A stretch of DNA of 64,000 bases from CAG-103 sp048217285 (lineage in GTDB: Bacteria; Bacillota; Clostridia; Oscillospirales; Oscillospiraceae): positions 1 to 64,000 of the forward strand of contig DBFWVW010000091.1 of NCBI GenBank assembly GCA_048217285.1. Reading direction: 5' to 3'. The translations under genes were made by a program, and so were the position numbers. Positions within the stretch are counted from its first letter, which is position 1. The number at the start of each line of letters is the position of its first letter. Shown here piece by piece: positions 1-7,554 of the stretch. A model generated the notes under the pieces. The model was not told the origin of the DNA. It saw nothing but the letters and a program-made list of their open reading frames with translations, and ran no database searches.

Positions 1-43
1 CAGGAATATGCTGTGATGCATACGTTCTGCAGGGGGTGTTTTT

Positions 44-472
44 TTGAATACAGAACAAAAATGGCTGCCGGTACTTTCACGCGCGGCGGCTGCCGGTCTG
101 GCCAGCCTTGGGCTCACGCTGGTTTTCGGCTGGCTGACTGCGTTGGCGATGAATCGCGATGTGCTGCCCGGCGTAGACACACATCTCGCCGCTTTGATAT
201 GCTGCGGGCTCGCGTGCCTTGCCGCCGGCGCGCTTTCGCCGCAGCCGGAGCAGGGGAGGGCGCTTGGTGGAGCCATGGCATGGGCAATCTGGGCAATTGG
301 ATATCTCATTCTGAAAGCAGCCGTAGGGACGCAAATTTTTAGCGCCGCTACGGCCATTACGCTGCTGACTGCGCTGGTTGCCACAATTGCCGGTTCGTGC
401 ATTTTTCATAAAAAGTTACGAAATAGAACAAAGAAGAAAAAACGGAAACAGAAGAGATATTACGCTTCGTAA
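44..472 (+). CDS. Small multi-pass membrane protein, TIGR04086-like
   Basis: A 142-residue protein with four hydrophobic stretches (about residues 13-35, 47-62, 75-92 and 99-118) and a very basic tail rich in Lys and Arg. The layout and length resemble the TIGR04086/YrzE family of four-helix membrane proteins of unknown function, but this is a weak match made by eye. The TTG start is chosen because AGGGGG stands eight bases upstream. It is the first gene of the window, so its upstream partners are unseen. A weak hairpin at 568-591 lies beyond its stop. Role unknown. Confidence 0.6.
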   Translation: MNTEQKWLPVLSRAAAAGLASLGLTLVFGWLTALAMNRDVLPGVDTHLAALICCGLACLAAGALSPQPEQGRALGGAMAWAIWAIGYLILKAAVGTQIFSAATAITLLTALVATIAGSCIFHKKLRNRTKKKKRKQKRYYAS

Positions 473-753
473 TCACCTCTACGGTTAACATAACTCGCGC
501 GTGATTACCTATATATTGCGTATCCGGCGTGATGATTACCGAAATATAGTCATGCATTGCTGAAAATACTGAGCATTTGCTTTTGCTCAGTTGCGTGGTT
601 TACATAATGCTGTTTACATAATTTCTTGTCATAATAAACAAAAATGAACAAATTCTGACGAACTACTTGATAACATTTTCGATTTGTATTATATTATGTC
701 TACAACGCATTATGTAAATTGTCATGTTATGAGCGCGCGTTCATAAGCTGTCA
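473..753 (+). promoter_or_regulatory. AT-rich intergenic region with repeated decamer TTTACATAAT
   Basis: This stretch holds no gene. It is much more AT-rich than its surroundings. TTTACATAAT occurs at 599-608 and 613-622, and its exact inverse ATTATGTAAA at 709-718; a partial inverse ATTATGT lies at 693-699. Between them is a promoter candidate (TTGATA 667-672, 17 bases, TATATT 690-695) pointing to the spoIIM-like gene. A small hairpin (ACTGAGCA / TGCTCAGT, 568-591) without a U-tract sits behind the first gene. Confidence 0.5.
667..695 (+). promoter_or_regulatory. Promoter candidate for spoIIM-like/xerD
   Basis: TTGATA at 667-672 and TATATT at 690-695 with a 17-base spacer, 59 bases upstream of the first possible start of the spoIIM-like gene. 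Copies of the TTTACATAAT decamer lie on both sides of it. Confidence 0.45.
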
Positions 754-1365
754 GTGGTGATGAATGTGCGACATAACAGATTGCGTATGCGCCGGAAACC
801 GGCCGTATCTCATTTTCCGCTGCCGCCGCTGATAGCTGTTGGCATGGCGACGGGCTATGTGATTGGCTGCTGCTTCGGCGCCAATGCTGCGCTTCCGGAG
901 CCGTCGAACCCGGTTCTTTCCTTTTTGAGCAGCAGTGGCGCGGGTGGGACGCTGTACGGCGGCTTGCTGCCGGAACTGTGCGTTTCATGCGCATACGGTT
1001 TTGCTTTTTTGCTGCTGTCTACATCTTATCTTGGCTTTTTGCTGATACCGGCCGTCTTCGGGGTCAAAGGCTTTCTGGCCGCCTGTACGGCGGCCGCTTT
1101 CTTGAATTCCGGCTGTGATCATGCGTTTTGGCTCTCGTGCGTTGCGGTCGGTCTGCCCGGTGTTTTTCTCGTGCCGGCGCTGTTTCTGCTCGGCACGCTC
1201 TGCGCGCAGATGTCTGTGCGTCTGCTGGAGCAGCGGCGCGGTCTGCCGGTTTCTGTGACATCGGAGCGATATTCCCGGGAGCTGGCGCTTGTGTTCTGCC
1301 TGTTGTTGGCGGCTGCGGCCGGCGCGTGCTATGCAGTACCGTTTTTCACACGGCTTATTCTGTGA
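754..1365 (+). CDS. spoIIM: Stage II sporulation protein M-like membrane protein
   Basis: About 200 residues with several hydrophobic segments (roughly 25-45, 85-110, 125-150 and 178-200). SpoIIM (DUF95) is a membrane subunit of the SpoIIDMP complex that drives engulfment of the forespore. The assignment rests on size, membrane topology and the position directly upstream of xerD, the same order as spoIIM-ripX in Bacillus; sequence resemblance alone is modest. The start is uncertain: GTG GTG ATG stand in tandem at 754-762 with no clear Shine-Dalgarno sequence, and an ATG further in (about 787) is possible. The spacing to xerD is 47 bases, so the two genes may be co-transcribed. Confidence 0.6.
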   Translation: MVMNVRHNRLRMRRKPAVSHFPLPPLIAVGMATGYVIGCCFGANAALPEPSNPVLSFLSSSGAGGTLYGGLLPELCVSCAYGFAFLLLSTSYLGFLLIPAVFGVKGFLAACTAAAFLNSGCDHAFWLSCVAVGLPGVFLVPALFLLGTLCAQMSVRLLEQRRGLPVSVTSERYSRELALVFCLLLAAAAGACYAVPFFTRLIL

Positions 1366-1412
1366 CCCGTGGTCACTGTGGATGAAATCTGATTGGAAAG
1401 GGGGAAGTCGTT

Positions 1413-2303
1413 ATGCGGGATTCTGACGGAATGGAATTGTTTGAATCCTATCTGCGTGATGTAAAGCGCTCCTCGCAAAACACGATTTCCTCATATCTGC
1501 GGGATATCCGCCAACTCAGCGAATACCTGCACGCACACACGGATGCCGACCTTGGCTCCGCGGAAGAGGAAGAGCTGTGTGAATACATCGACTGGATGCG
1601 CAGCAACGGCAAGTCTGTTGCCACGGTTTCCCGGGCAATTGCGTCCCTGAAAAATTTCTATGGGTTCCTGCTCAATCATCACTATGTGCAGCATAACCCG
1701 ACCGGAAAACTTGTGCCGGACAAGGCCAAGCAGAAGCTGCCGCAGATTCTCACAAGCAAGGAAGTCGAGCTGCTGCTGGCACAGCCGGAGTGCACGGACG
1801 CCAAGGGCTACCGTGACCGTGCCATGCTTGAGTTACTGTATGCGACTGGCATCCGCGTAAGTGAGCTGATCTCGCTGAACATCACGGATGTGAATCTGTC
1901 TGCGGGCGTTATCCGCTGCCAGGGACGCGACAAAGCGCGCATGATCCCCATGTATCCGGCGGCTGTCCGCGCGCTCACGGAGTATATCAACTTCATCCGC
2001 CCGCAGATGATCGCGGTACCGGATGAGCAGGCGTTGTTCGTCAACGTCAGCGGGGAACGGATGTCACGCCAGGGCTTCTGGAAGCTCATCAAGAACTATC
2101 AGACCAAGGCCGGCATTGAAAAGACGATCACACCACACACGCTGCGCCATTCTTTCGCAGCGCATCTGCTGGAAAACGGTGCGGATATACACGCCATACA
2201 GGAAATGCTTGGCCATGCGGACATCTCCTCTACGCAGATTTATTCGCATCTGGTCAGCAAGCAGCTCAAGGATGTCTACAACAAAGCGCACCCGCGTGCG
2301 TAG
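1413..2303 (+). CDS. xerD: Site-specific tyrosine recombinase XerD
   Basis: A 296-residue tyrosine recombinase of the family's usual length. It has an N-terminal SAM-like DNA-binding domain (about 1-95) and a C-terminal catalytic domain carrying the full set of active-site residues: Arg148 in GIRVSEL, His242 and Arg245 in PHTLRH, His268 in LGHAD and the nucleophile Tyr277 in QIYSH. XerD acts with a partner at dif in the terminus to resolve chromosome dimers. The ATG follows a strong GGAAAGGGGG ribosome site. A terminator at 2318-2346 closes the unit. A second Xer-type recombinase lies at 12831-13853 and might be the partner. Confidence 0.93.
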   Translation: MRDSDGMELFESYLRDVKRSSQNTISSYLRDIRQLSEYLHAHTDADLGSAEEEELCEYIDWMRSNGKSVATVSRAIASLKNFYGFLLNHHYVQHNPTGKLVPDKAKQKLPQILTSKEVELLLAQPECTDAKGYRDRAMLELLYATGIRVSELISLNITDVNLSAGVIRCQGRDKARMIPMYPAAVRALTEYINFIRPQMIAVPDEQALFVNVSGERMSRQGFWKLIKNYQTKAGIEKTITPHTLRHSFAAHLLENGADIHAIQEMLGHADISSTQIYSHLVSKQLKDVYNKAHPRA

Positions 2304-2317
2304 TCAGTTGGTTTTCA

Positions 2318-2346
2318 AGCGCTCCGAAACATTCGGGGCGCTTTTT
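2318..2346 (+). terminator. Terminator after xerD
   Basis: GC-rich hairpin formed by AGCGCTCCGAA and TTCGGGGCGCT, followed directly by TTTTTCTTTT. Confidence 0.85.
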
Positions 2347-2359
2347 CTTTTCCCGGCAG

Positions 2360-2388
2360 TTGCTTGCAGGACGAAAATGTGCTATATT
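2360..2388 (+). promoter_or_regulatory. Promoter candidate for ruvCAB
   Basis: TTGCTT at 2360-2365 and TATATT at 2383-2388, 17 bases apart, 21 bases upstream of the ruvC start. I saw no obvious LexA-type box overlapping it. Confidence 0.5.
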
Positions 2389-2409
2389 TATTTAATTGGA
2401 GTGATGCTT

Positions 2410-2925
2410 ATGCGGATCCTGGGTGTTGACCCCGGCATCGCCACGGTCGGCTTTGCGGTGCTGGACGCGGAAAAGCGCAGCCAGCGGCTGCTGACCTGCG
2501 GCGTGATCACGACACCGGCCAAAACGCAGCTTTCCAGCCGGCTTGACCAGATCTACCGGGACCTGAATGAACTCATCGCGCAGTTTCACCCGGAGGTGAT
2601 GGCGGTCGAGGAGCTGTTTTTCAACACAAATATCACGACCGGCATTGCTGTCGCCCACGGCCGTGGCATCATTCTGCTCTCGGGATATCAGGCTGGGCTG
2701 CAGATTTATGAATACACGCCGCTGCAGGTCAAGCAGGCAGTCGTTGGTTACGGACGCGCGGATAAAAAGCAGGTTATGGATATGGTGCGCCGCATTCTGT
2801 CTCTGCAGTCGGTCCCGAAACCGGATGATGCGGCGGATGCCGTCGCCATCGCGCTCTGCCATGCGCGCAGTGCCACATCTTTGATCCATCAACAGGAGAA
2901 ATTTGACCCATGTTCTACCACATAA
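2410..2925 (+). CDS. ruvC: Crossover junction endodeoxyribonuclease RuvC
   Basis: A 171-residue RNase H-fold nuclease that cuts Holliday junctions. The four acidic metal-binding residues are visible: Asp7 (GVDPG), Glu67 (VEELF), Asp140 and Asp143 (PDDAADA). The start at 2410 is preferred because GGAG ends eight bases before it; an in-frame ATG at 2404 is too close to that site. A much longer open frame continues upstream but runs through the xerD gene in another frame and is not coding. The last 16 bases overlap ruvA, which points to translational coupling in a ruvC-ruvA-ruvB operon. Confidence 0.95.
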   Translation: MRILGVDPGIATVGFAVLDAEKRSQRLLTCGVITTPAKTQLSSRLDQIYRDLNELIAQFHPEVMAVEELFFNTNITTGIAVAHGRGIILLSGYQAGLQIYEYTPLQVKQAVVGYGRADKKQVMDMVRRILSLQSVPKPDDAADAVAIALCHARSATSLIHQQEKFDPCSTT

Positions 2926-3521
2926 ACGGAGTCGTTACGGATATTGAGCCGAATCTGGCTGTGCTGGAGTGCGGCGGCGTCGGCTATGCGCTCAACGTCA
3001 GCCTGAACACGATCAGTGGCGTCAAGACGGGCGAGCGCGCCAAGCTCTACACATACGAGATCATCCGCGAAGATGCACATGATCTTTACGGTTTTGCCAG
3101 CAAGAGCGAGAAGCACTGCTTTGAGCTGCTGCTCGGTATTTCCGGTGTCGGGCCGAAGGCGGCGCTGTCGATCCTTTCGTCCAACACGCCGGACGGTTTG
3201 GCGCTGGCGGTGCTCAATGGCGATGAAAAGGCGCTCACGAGTGCGCCTGGCATCGGCAAGCGCATTGCGCAGCGCATTTTGCTCGAACTTAAGGATAAAA
3301 TGGCCAAGGAGAGCGCGAGCGTGGATTTCGCGGATCTGACACCGGCGGTGCCTGCGTCGGATGCGGCTTCTGCCGCGCGCGGTGATGCGATTGCCGGCCT
3401 GACCGTACTTGGCTACAGTATGCCGGAGATCAATACGGCACTACGCAAGCTGTCGTCTATCGAGGGCATGAGCGCCGATCAGATCATCAAGGCCGCGCTG
3501 CGCGCCATGATGCAGCAGTAA
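2910..3521 (+). CDS. ruvA: Holliday junction branch migration protein RuvA
   Basis: A 203-residue RuvA with the expected three parts: an N-terminal OB-fold (about 1-62), two helix-hairpin-helix motifs in the middle (ISGVGPKAAL near 75 and SAPGIGKRIA near 110) that bind the junction, and a C-terminal domain III (about 150-203) that contacts RuvB, joined by an Ala/Asp-rich linker. It forms the tetramer that recognises the four-way junction and loads RuvB. It overlaps the ruvC stop by 16 bases and lies 16 bases before ruvB. Confidence 0.95.
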   Translation: MFYHINGVVTDIEPNLAVLECGGVGYALNVSLNTISGVKTGERAKLYTYEIIREDAHDLYGFASKSEKHCFELLLGISGVGPKAALSILSSNTPDGLALAVLNGDEKALTSAPGIGKRIAQRILLELKDKMAKESASVDFADLTPAVPASDAASAARGDAIAGLTVLGYSMPEINTALRKLSSIEGMSADQIIKAALRAMMQQ

Positions 3522-3537
3522 GCAGGGGGGAGCGCAT

Positions 3538-4578
3538 ATGAGCATCAGTTTTTCCGAGGACGCCCAGCAGGAGGTCGTCACATCTTCCCGCGTACTGCCG
3601 GAAGATTCCGGCGAGGGTTCTCTGCGCCCGCGGCTGCTGAAGGATTATACCGGTCAGGAAAAAGCGAAAGAGAATCTGCAGGTCTGTATCGACGCGGCGC
3701 GTCTGCGCGGCGAGCCGCTCGATCACGTGCTGCTCTACGGACCGCCGGGTCTTGGCAAGACGACGATGGCTGCCGTCATCGCAAATGAGATGGGCGTGAA
3801 TATGCGCATCACCTCCGGCCCGGCGATCGAAAAGGCCGGCGATCTGGCGGCTTTGCTGACCAACCTCCAGGAAAATGACATTCTGTTTGTGGACGAGATC
3901 CATCGGCTCAATCGCGCGGTGGAGGAGATCCTTTACCCGGCCATGGAGGACTATGCAATCGACATCATTATTGGCAAGGGCCCGTCGGCCAATTCGATTC
4001 GGCTGGATCTGCCGCACTTCACGCTCATCGGAGCGACCACACGCGCCGGGCAGCTGACTGCGCCGCTGCGCGACCGCTTTGGTGTCAATCTGCGTTTGGA
4101 ACTCTACAGTCCGGAGGAACTGCAGAAGATCGTGGAGCGCAGCGCCGGAATACTCAATGTGGAGATCAACAGCGCCGGCGCATATGAGATCGCCTCGCGT
4201 TCGCGCGGAACGCCGCGTATTGCCAACCGTTTGCTCAAGCGTGTGCGCGACTATGCGCAGGTGCGCGCTGACGGCATCATCACGAAAGAAGTTGCCAATG
4301 CCGCATTGCTGCGCCTCGAAGTGGACGAGATGGGCCTAGATGCGACAGACCGGCGGATGCTGCGCAGCATCATCGAGTTTTATCACGGTGGGCCGGTCGG
4401 CCTCGAAACGCTCGCGGCTACGATCGGGGAGGAGGCCGTGACGCTCGAGGACGTCTACGAGCCATATCTGCTGCAGCAGGGATTCCTGACGCGCACACCC
4501 CGCGGCCGCTGCGTCACACGCCGCGCCTATGAGCACCTTGGGTTGGAATATATCGGCCAACAGGAGATCGATCTTTGA
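3538..4578 (+). CDS. ruvB: Holliday junction branch migration helicase RuvB
   Basis: A 346-residue AAA+ motor. Walker A is GPPGLGKTT starting at residue 68, Walker B contains DEIHR at about 119, and the sensor and arginine-finger region (GATTRAG, RDRFG) is intact. The C-terminal winged helix (about 265-335) ends in the usual QGFLTRTPRGR motif. RuvB pumps DNA through the RuvA-held junction. It is the last gene of ruvCAB; I see no strong terminator hairpin before the promoter of the next gene. Confidence 0.96.
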   Translation: MSISFSEDAQQEVVTSSRVLPEDSGEGSLRPRLLKDYTGQEKAKENLQVCIDAARLRGEPLDHVLLYGPPGLGKTTMAAVIANEMGVNMRITSGPAIEKAGDLAALLTNLQENDILFVDEIHRLNRAVEEILYPAMEDYAIDIIIGKGPSANSIRLDLPHFTLIGATTRAGQLTAPLRDRFGVNLRLELYSPEELQKIVERSAGILNVEINSAGAYEIASRSRGTPRIANRLLKRVRDYAQVRADGIITKEVANAALLRLEVDEMGLDATDRRMLRSIIEFYHGGPVGLETLAATIGEEAVTLEDVYEPYLLQQGFLTRTPRGRCVTRRAYEHLGLEYIGQQEIDL

Positions 4579-4624
4579 AAAATCGCTGAATGTCGCCAAA
4601 ACGTGCATTTTGTACAAAAATGTA

Positions 4625-4652
4625 TTGACTTTTCAAGGATTTTAGTTATAAT
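4625..4652 (+). promoter_or_regulatory. Sigma-A type promoter of the SigH-like sigma factor gene
   Basis: TTGACT at 4625-4630, a 16-base spacer and a perfect TATAAT at 4647-4652, 32 bases upstream of the start. This is one of the best matches in the window. Confidence 0.75.
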
Positions 4653-4684
4653 TTGTTTTGCGTGGTATTGGAGTTTGAAAGCCT

Positions 4685-5305
4685 ATGATGGATGATTCCC
4701 AATTGTCCGATGCAGAGCTGCTGGCGCTGGTGAGTTCCGGAGACGCTGCTGCGGAGGAAGCGCTCGCCGAGCGCTACAGCCGCATAGTGCGTGTCTGCGC
4801 GCGTCCGCTGTTTCTCGCCGGTGGCGACAGTGAGGACCTCATTCAGGAGGGAATGCTTGGTCTGCTCTCGGCGATCCGGCAGTATGATCCGGCGTCCAAC
4901 GTGCCTTTCAAAGCTTATGCGGAGGTTTGTATCAGCAACCGCATTTACAGCGCTATCAAGTCTGCTTCCAGGCAGAAGCATTCTCCGCTTAACAGCGGCA
5001 TTTCCCTAGACAGCATCCTCTCAGAAGAATCACAGACCCAGGCGTCCACCTATCCGGAAGCAAATTGTCGTGTTACTGAGGAGCAGGTTCTGGCCAGAGA
5101 GAGTGAACAAGAGCTATTGTCCGTATTTACCCGGTATTTGTCAGCGTTTGAAGCGCGGGTGCTTCGGCTGTATTTGTCTGGACTGTCCTATGCTGAGATG
5201 GCGGCCGAGACAAACAAACCCGAAAAATCCATTGACAATGCCGTGCAGCGGATCCGCCGCAAACTGGCGCGGCTCCCCAATTTCAGCGACTTCAGCAAGA
5301 GCTGA
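4685..5305 (+). CDS. RNA polymerase sigma-70 family factor, SigH (Spo0H) type
   Basis: A 206-residue sigma factor with region 2 (core binding and -10 recognition, including SEDLIQEGMLGLLSAI at about 48-63) and region 4 (helix-turn-helix around LSYAEMAAETNKPEKSIDNA at about 166-185). Length and layout fit the SigH/Spo0H group, which in Bacillus drives early stationary-phase and sporulation genes. In many Firmicutes sigH stands beside secE/nusG; here it follows ruvB instead, so it may be a paralogue and I leave the symbol blank. It has its own strong promoter at 4625-4652. Two ATG codons (4685, 4688) are possible starts. Confidence 0.8.
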   Translation: MMDDSQLSDAELLALVSSGDAAAEEALAERYSRIVRVCARPLFLAGGDSEDLIQEGMLGLLSAIRQYDPASNVPFKAYAEVCISNRIYSAIKSASRQKHSPLNSGISLDSILSEESQTQASTYPEANCRVTEEQVLARESEQELLSVFTRYLSAFEARVLRLYLSGLSYAEMAAETNKPEKSIDNAVQRIRRKLARLPNFSDFSKS

Positions 5306-5351
5306 GCGCAATATAGCCGATAGGCAAGTTTTTCAAAAGAGAGGATTTATC

Positions 5352-5630
5352 ATGTTCGAAGACAAAACGTTGAAGTGCAAAGAGTGCGGTGCAGAGTTCG
5401 TTTTCACTGCCGGTGAGCAGGAGTTCTATGCGGAAAAGGGTTTCCAGAATGAGCCCCAGCGCTGCAAGGCCTGCCGCGACGCGCGCAAGAACGCCGCTCG
5501 TGGTCCCCGCGAGTTCTTCACTGCTACCTGCGCTGCCTGCGGCGGCGAGGCCAGAGTTCCGTTTGAGCCGAAGTCTGACCGTCCTGTCTACTGCAGCGAG
5601 TGCTTCGCGAAGATGAGAGAGCAGCACTAA
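5352..5630 (+). CDS. Zinc-ribbon protein, zf-trcl/PF13451-like
   Basis: A 92-residue protein with three CxxC pairs (CKEC, CKAC, CAAC) and a fourth CSEC near the end, so it can form two zinc ribbons. The first half resembles the probable zinc-ribbon domain PF13451; the second resembles the CxxC motif repeated in the CXXC-20-CXXC type proteins. No enzymatic residues are apparent. The start is set by AGAGAGG about seven bases upstream. It lies 46 bases after the sigma factor gene and could be read from the same transcript. Its function is not known. Confidence 0.75.
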   Translation: MFEDKTLKCKECGAEFVFTAGEQEFYAEKGFQNEPQRCKACRDARKNAARGPREFFTATCAACGGEARVPFEPKSDRPVYCSECFAKMREQH

Positions 5631-5648
5631 TCAGCAGATAAACTGGTT

Positions 5649-5690
5649 AAAATGATTGGGGCGCTTTGTGCGACCCAATCATTTTCTCAC
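5649..5690 (+). terminator. Terminator-like hairpin after zinc-ribbon gene
   Basis: A perfect 12-base inverted repeat, AAAATGATTGGG at 5649-5660 and CCCAATCATTTT at 5674-5685. The arm ends in TTTT, so it is a plausible but not strong intrinsic terminator. Confidence 0.65.
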
Positions 5691-5716
5691 AAGCAGAATA
5701 CCGGAGGTAAAAAATT

Positions 5717-5920
5717 ATGTTTGAAATTTCCAGAGATACGATGATTTCGGAGATCCTGACCAACGCGCCGGAAGCCATGCCCGTGTTCCAGAACATTGGT
5801 ATGCATTGCCTTGGCTGCGCCATGGCCAGCGGCGAAACGCTGGAGCAGGCCTGCCTCGCGCACGACGTCGATCCGGATGCGTTTCTTGAGCAGCTGAGCA
5901 CTTATTTGGAGAGCCTGTAA
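5717..5920 (+). CDS. DUF1858 domain protein
   Basis: A 67-residue protein that consists only of a DUF1858 domain, with the typical NIGMHCLGCAMASGETLEQA segment carrying a CxxC pair (about residues 31-34). The family (TIGR03980) is described as a hybrid-cluster-protein-associated disulfide redox domain, but it is often found alone as here and its role is unclear. An AGGTAA ribosome site precedes the ATG. It is bracketed by hairpins at 5649-5690 and 5941-5972, so it is probably transcribed alone. Confidence 0.88.
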   Translation: MFEISRDTMISEILTNAPEAMPVFQNIGMHCLGCAMASGETLEQACLAHDVDPDAFLEQLSTYLESL

Positions 5921-5940
5921 GGATAGAGACTAGGTTCAAA

Positions 5941-5972
5941 AGCCGGCGGTATGCCGGCTTTTGGCGTTTTTG
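5941..5972 (+). terminator. Terminator after DUF1858 gene
   Basis: AGCCGGC (5941-5947) pairs with GCCGGCT (5953-5959) and is followed by TTTTGGCGTTTTT. It ends just before the trmK ribosome site. Confidence 0.75.
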
Positions 5973-5983
5973 GGGAGAGATTT

Positions 5984-6679
5984 ATGGACCACATACGTCT
6001 GTCGCCGCGGCTGCAAATGGTCGCGGACTTTGTGCAGCCGTGTGCCTGTGCTGCGGATATTGGCACCGATCATGGGTATTTGCCGGTCTGGCTGCTGCAA
6101 AACGGCGTCATTCAATCAGCAATTGCAGCCGACATTCATGCCGGCCCGCTCGGCAATGCGCGGCAGTCCGCTGCCGCCTACGATTTGGAGGAGTGCTTTC
6201 GGTTCGTGCAGGCCGACGGTTTGCAATTTCCGGATGCGCAAGTAGTGGATGTCATCACAATAGCCGGTATGGGTGGGGAGACGATCTGCGCAATCTTGGC
6301 GGCGGCGCCATGGCTGCGGCAGGGAAAGCAGCTTGTTTTGCAGCCGCAGAGCAAAGTCCCGGAACTGGCAGACTGGCTCTGGCACAATGGCTTTACGATC
6401 GAGGATGCAGCCCTGTGCCGCGATGCCGGAAAGCGGTATCTTGCCATGCGTGTACTCGGGCAAGTGGCCGCACAGTCATACACGGTGGAACAGCTGCTGC
6501 TTCGACGCCGCGACCCGCTGCTGCCGGAGTACTTGATGGAAGAGATCAGACGGCAAATGCGTGCACGTGCCGGCATGGCGCATGCAAAGCAGACGCCGGC
6601 GGCAGAACTGGCAATGATCGATGGGCGGCTCTCGCAGCTGCAAGCCTGCCTAAAGGAGGTACAGACATGGCAATCGTAA
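5984..6679 (+). CDS. trmK: tRNA (adenine(22)-N1)-methyltransferase TrmK
   Basis: A 231-residue class I SAM-dependent methyltransferase of the TrmK/YqfN family, which methylates A22 in bacterial tRNA. The SAM-binding motif ADIGTDHGYLP is near residues 24-34, and the conserved IAGMGGETI loop is near 91. The first start codon of the open frame (5951) lies inside the terminator hairpin, so I use the ATG at 5984, which has GGGAGAG six bases upstream. It overlaps the Nif3-like gene by 13 bases, the same pairing as yqfN-yqfO in Bacillus. Confidence 0.92.
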   Translation: MDHIRLSPRLQMVADFVQPCACAADIGTDHGYLPVWLLQNGVIQSAIAADIHAGPLGNARQSAAAYDLEECFRFVQADGLQFPDAQVVDVITIAGMGGETICAILAAAPWLRQGKQLVLQPQSKVPELADWLWHNGFTIEDAALCRDAGKRYLAMRVLGQVAAQSYTVEQLLLRRRDPLLPEYLMEEIRRQMRARAGMAHAKQTPAAELAMIDGRLSQLQACLKEVQTWQS

Positions 6680-7467
6680 ATAACATCTATGCTTTCTTAA
6701 ATGAAGTCGCACCGGTGCGGTACCAGATGGACTTTGATAACGCCGGTTTTTTGGCCGGTGACGGTGGTACTGCGGTGAAGAAAGCTCTGCTGGCGCTGGA
6801 CATCACGGATGACGTGATCGCAGAGGCGGTCGAACTGCACGCGCAGCTCATTGTTTCTCACCACCCGCTTATCTTTACGCCGCTGCGGCACGCGACAATA
6901 GATGATCCGGCAGGACGCAAAGTGCTGACGCTGGCGCGGTACGGCATTTCCGCTATCTGCATGCACACAAATCTGGACATTGCAGATGGCGGCGTCAATG
7001 ACGCGCTCATGGCGGCGCTGGGTGCGGAGGTCACAGGCGGTCTGGAGCCGGCTGGCACGGCGGCCGATGGGAGTAGATTGACCTGCGGCCGCACAGGAAA
7101 GCTGCCGAAGCCGGTGACCATGGCGGAATTTCTGCCTTATGTTGCCGGGCGCTTGCACGCCAACGGCCTGCGGTATGTGGACTGCGGGCTGCCGGTAGAA
7201 AGGATCGCGGTCTGCGGTGGCTCCGGCGGGAATATGCTGGAGCTGGCGGCTGCAAAAGGCTGCGATACATTTGTGACGGCAGACGTGAAGTACGACCGTT
7301 TCCTTGCGGCAAAGGAACTCGGTGTCAATCTGATCGATGCCGACCATTTCTGCACGGAAAATGTGGTCATTCCGGTCCTGCAGGCGAAGCTTCAGCGGCG
7401 GTTTCCGAACGTTACGTTTACCATCAGTCAGGTGCATGATCAGACCGCACAGACTTATTGTCCATAA
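6667..7467 (+). CDS. Nif3-like dinuclear metal center hexameric protein
   Basis: A 266-residue NIF3/YqfO family protein. The metal ligands are visible: His-His in VSHHPLIF (about residues 63-64), Asp in HTNLDIADGG, and the C-terminal HFCTE (about 228). This is the short form without the CutA1-like PII insert found in Bacillus YqfO. Members form toroidal hexamers with two metal ions; the substrate is not established (GTP cyclohydrolase type 1 annotation is historical). It is translationally coupled to trmK. AAAGGAGG stands just upstream of the ATG. Confidence 0.9.
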   Translation: MAIVNNIYAFLNEVAPVRYQMDFDNAGFLAGDGGTAVKKALLALDITDDVIAEAVELHAQLIVSHHPLIFTPLRHATIDDPAGRKVLTLARYGISAICMHTNLDIADGGVNDALMAALGAEVTGGLEPAGTAADGSRLTCGRTGKLPKPVTMAEFLPYVAGRLHANGLRYVDCGLPVERIAVCGGSGGNMLELAAAKGCDTFVTADVKYDRFLAAKELGVNLIDADHFCTENVVIPVLQAKLQRRFPNVTFTISQVHDQTAQTYCP

Positions 7468-7470
7468 TGT

Positions 7471-7500
7471 ATGCCGCCGGTGTTCTTCCGGCGGCATATT
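7471..7500 (+). terminator. Hairpin after Nif3-like gene
   Basis: Perfect inverted repeat ATGCCGCCGG (7471-7480) and CCGGCGGCAT (7488-7497) with a 7-base loop. The run of T after it is poor (ATTCTCG), so termination efficiency is uncertain. Confidence 0.65.
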
Positions 7501-7554
7501 CTCGTCCCAGGGCTCATACAGTTTTGGTAAGACTGATGAGGAGAGGACGACAGA

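Noticed and set aside
6040..6660. Long open frame upstream of and in frame with the Nif3-like gene
   Set aside because: It runs through trmK in another frame; the Nif3-like protein starts at 6667 by homology and ribosome site.
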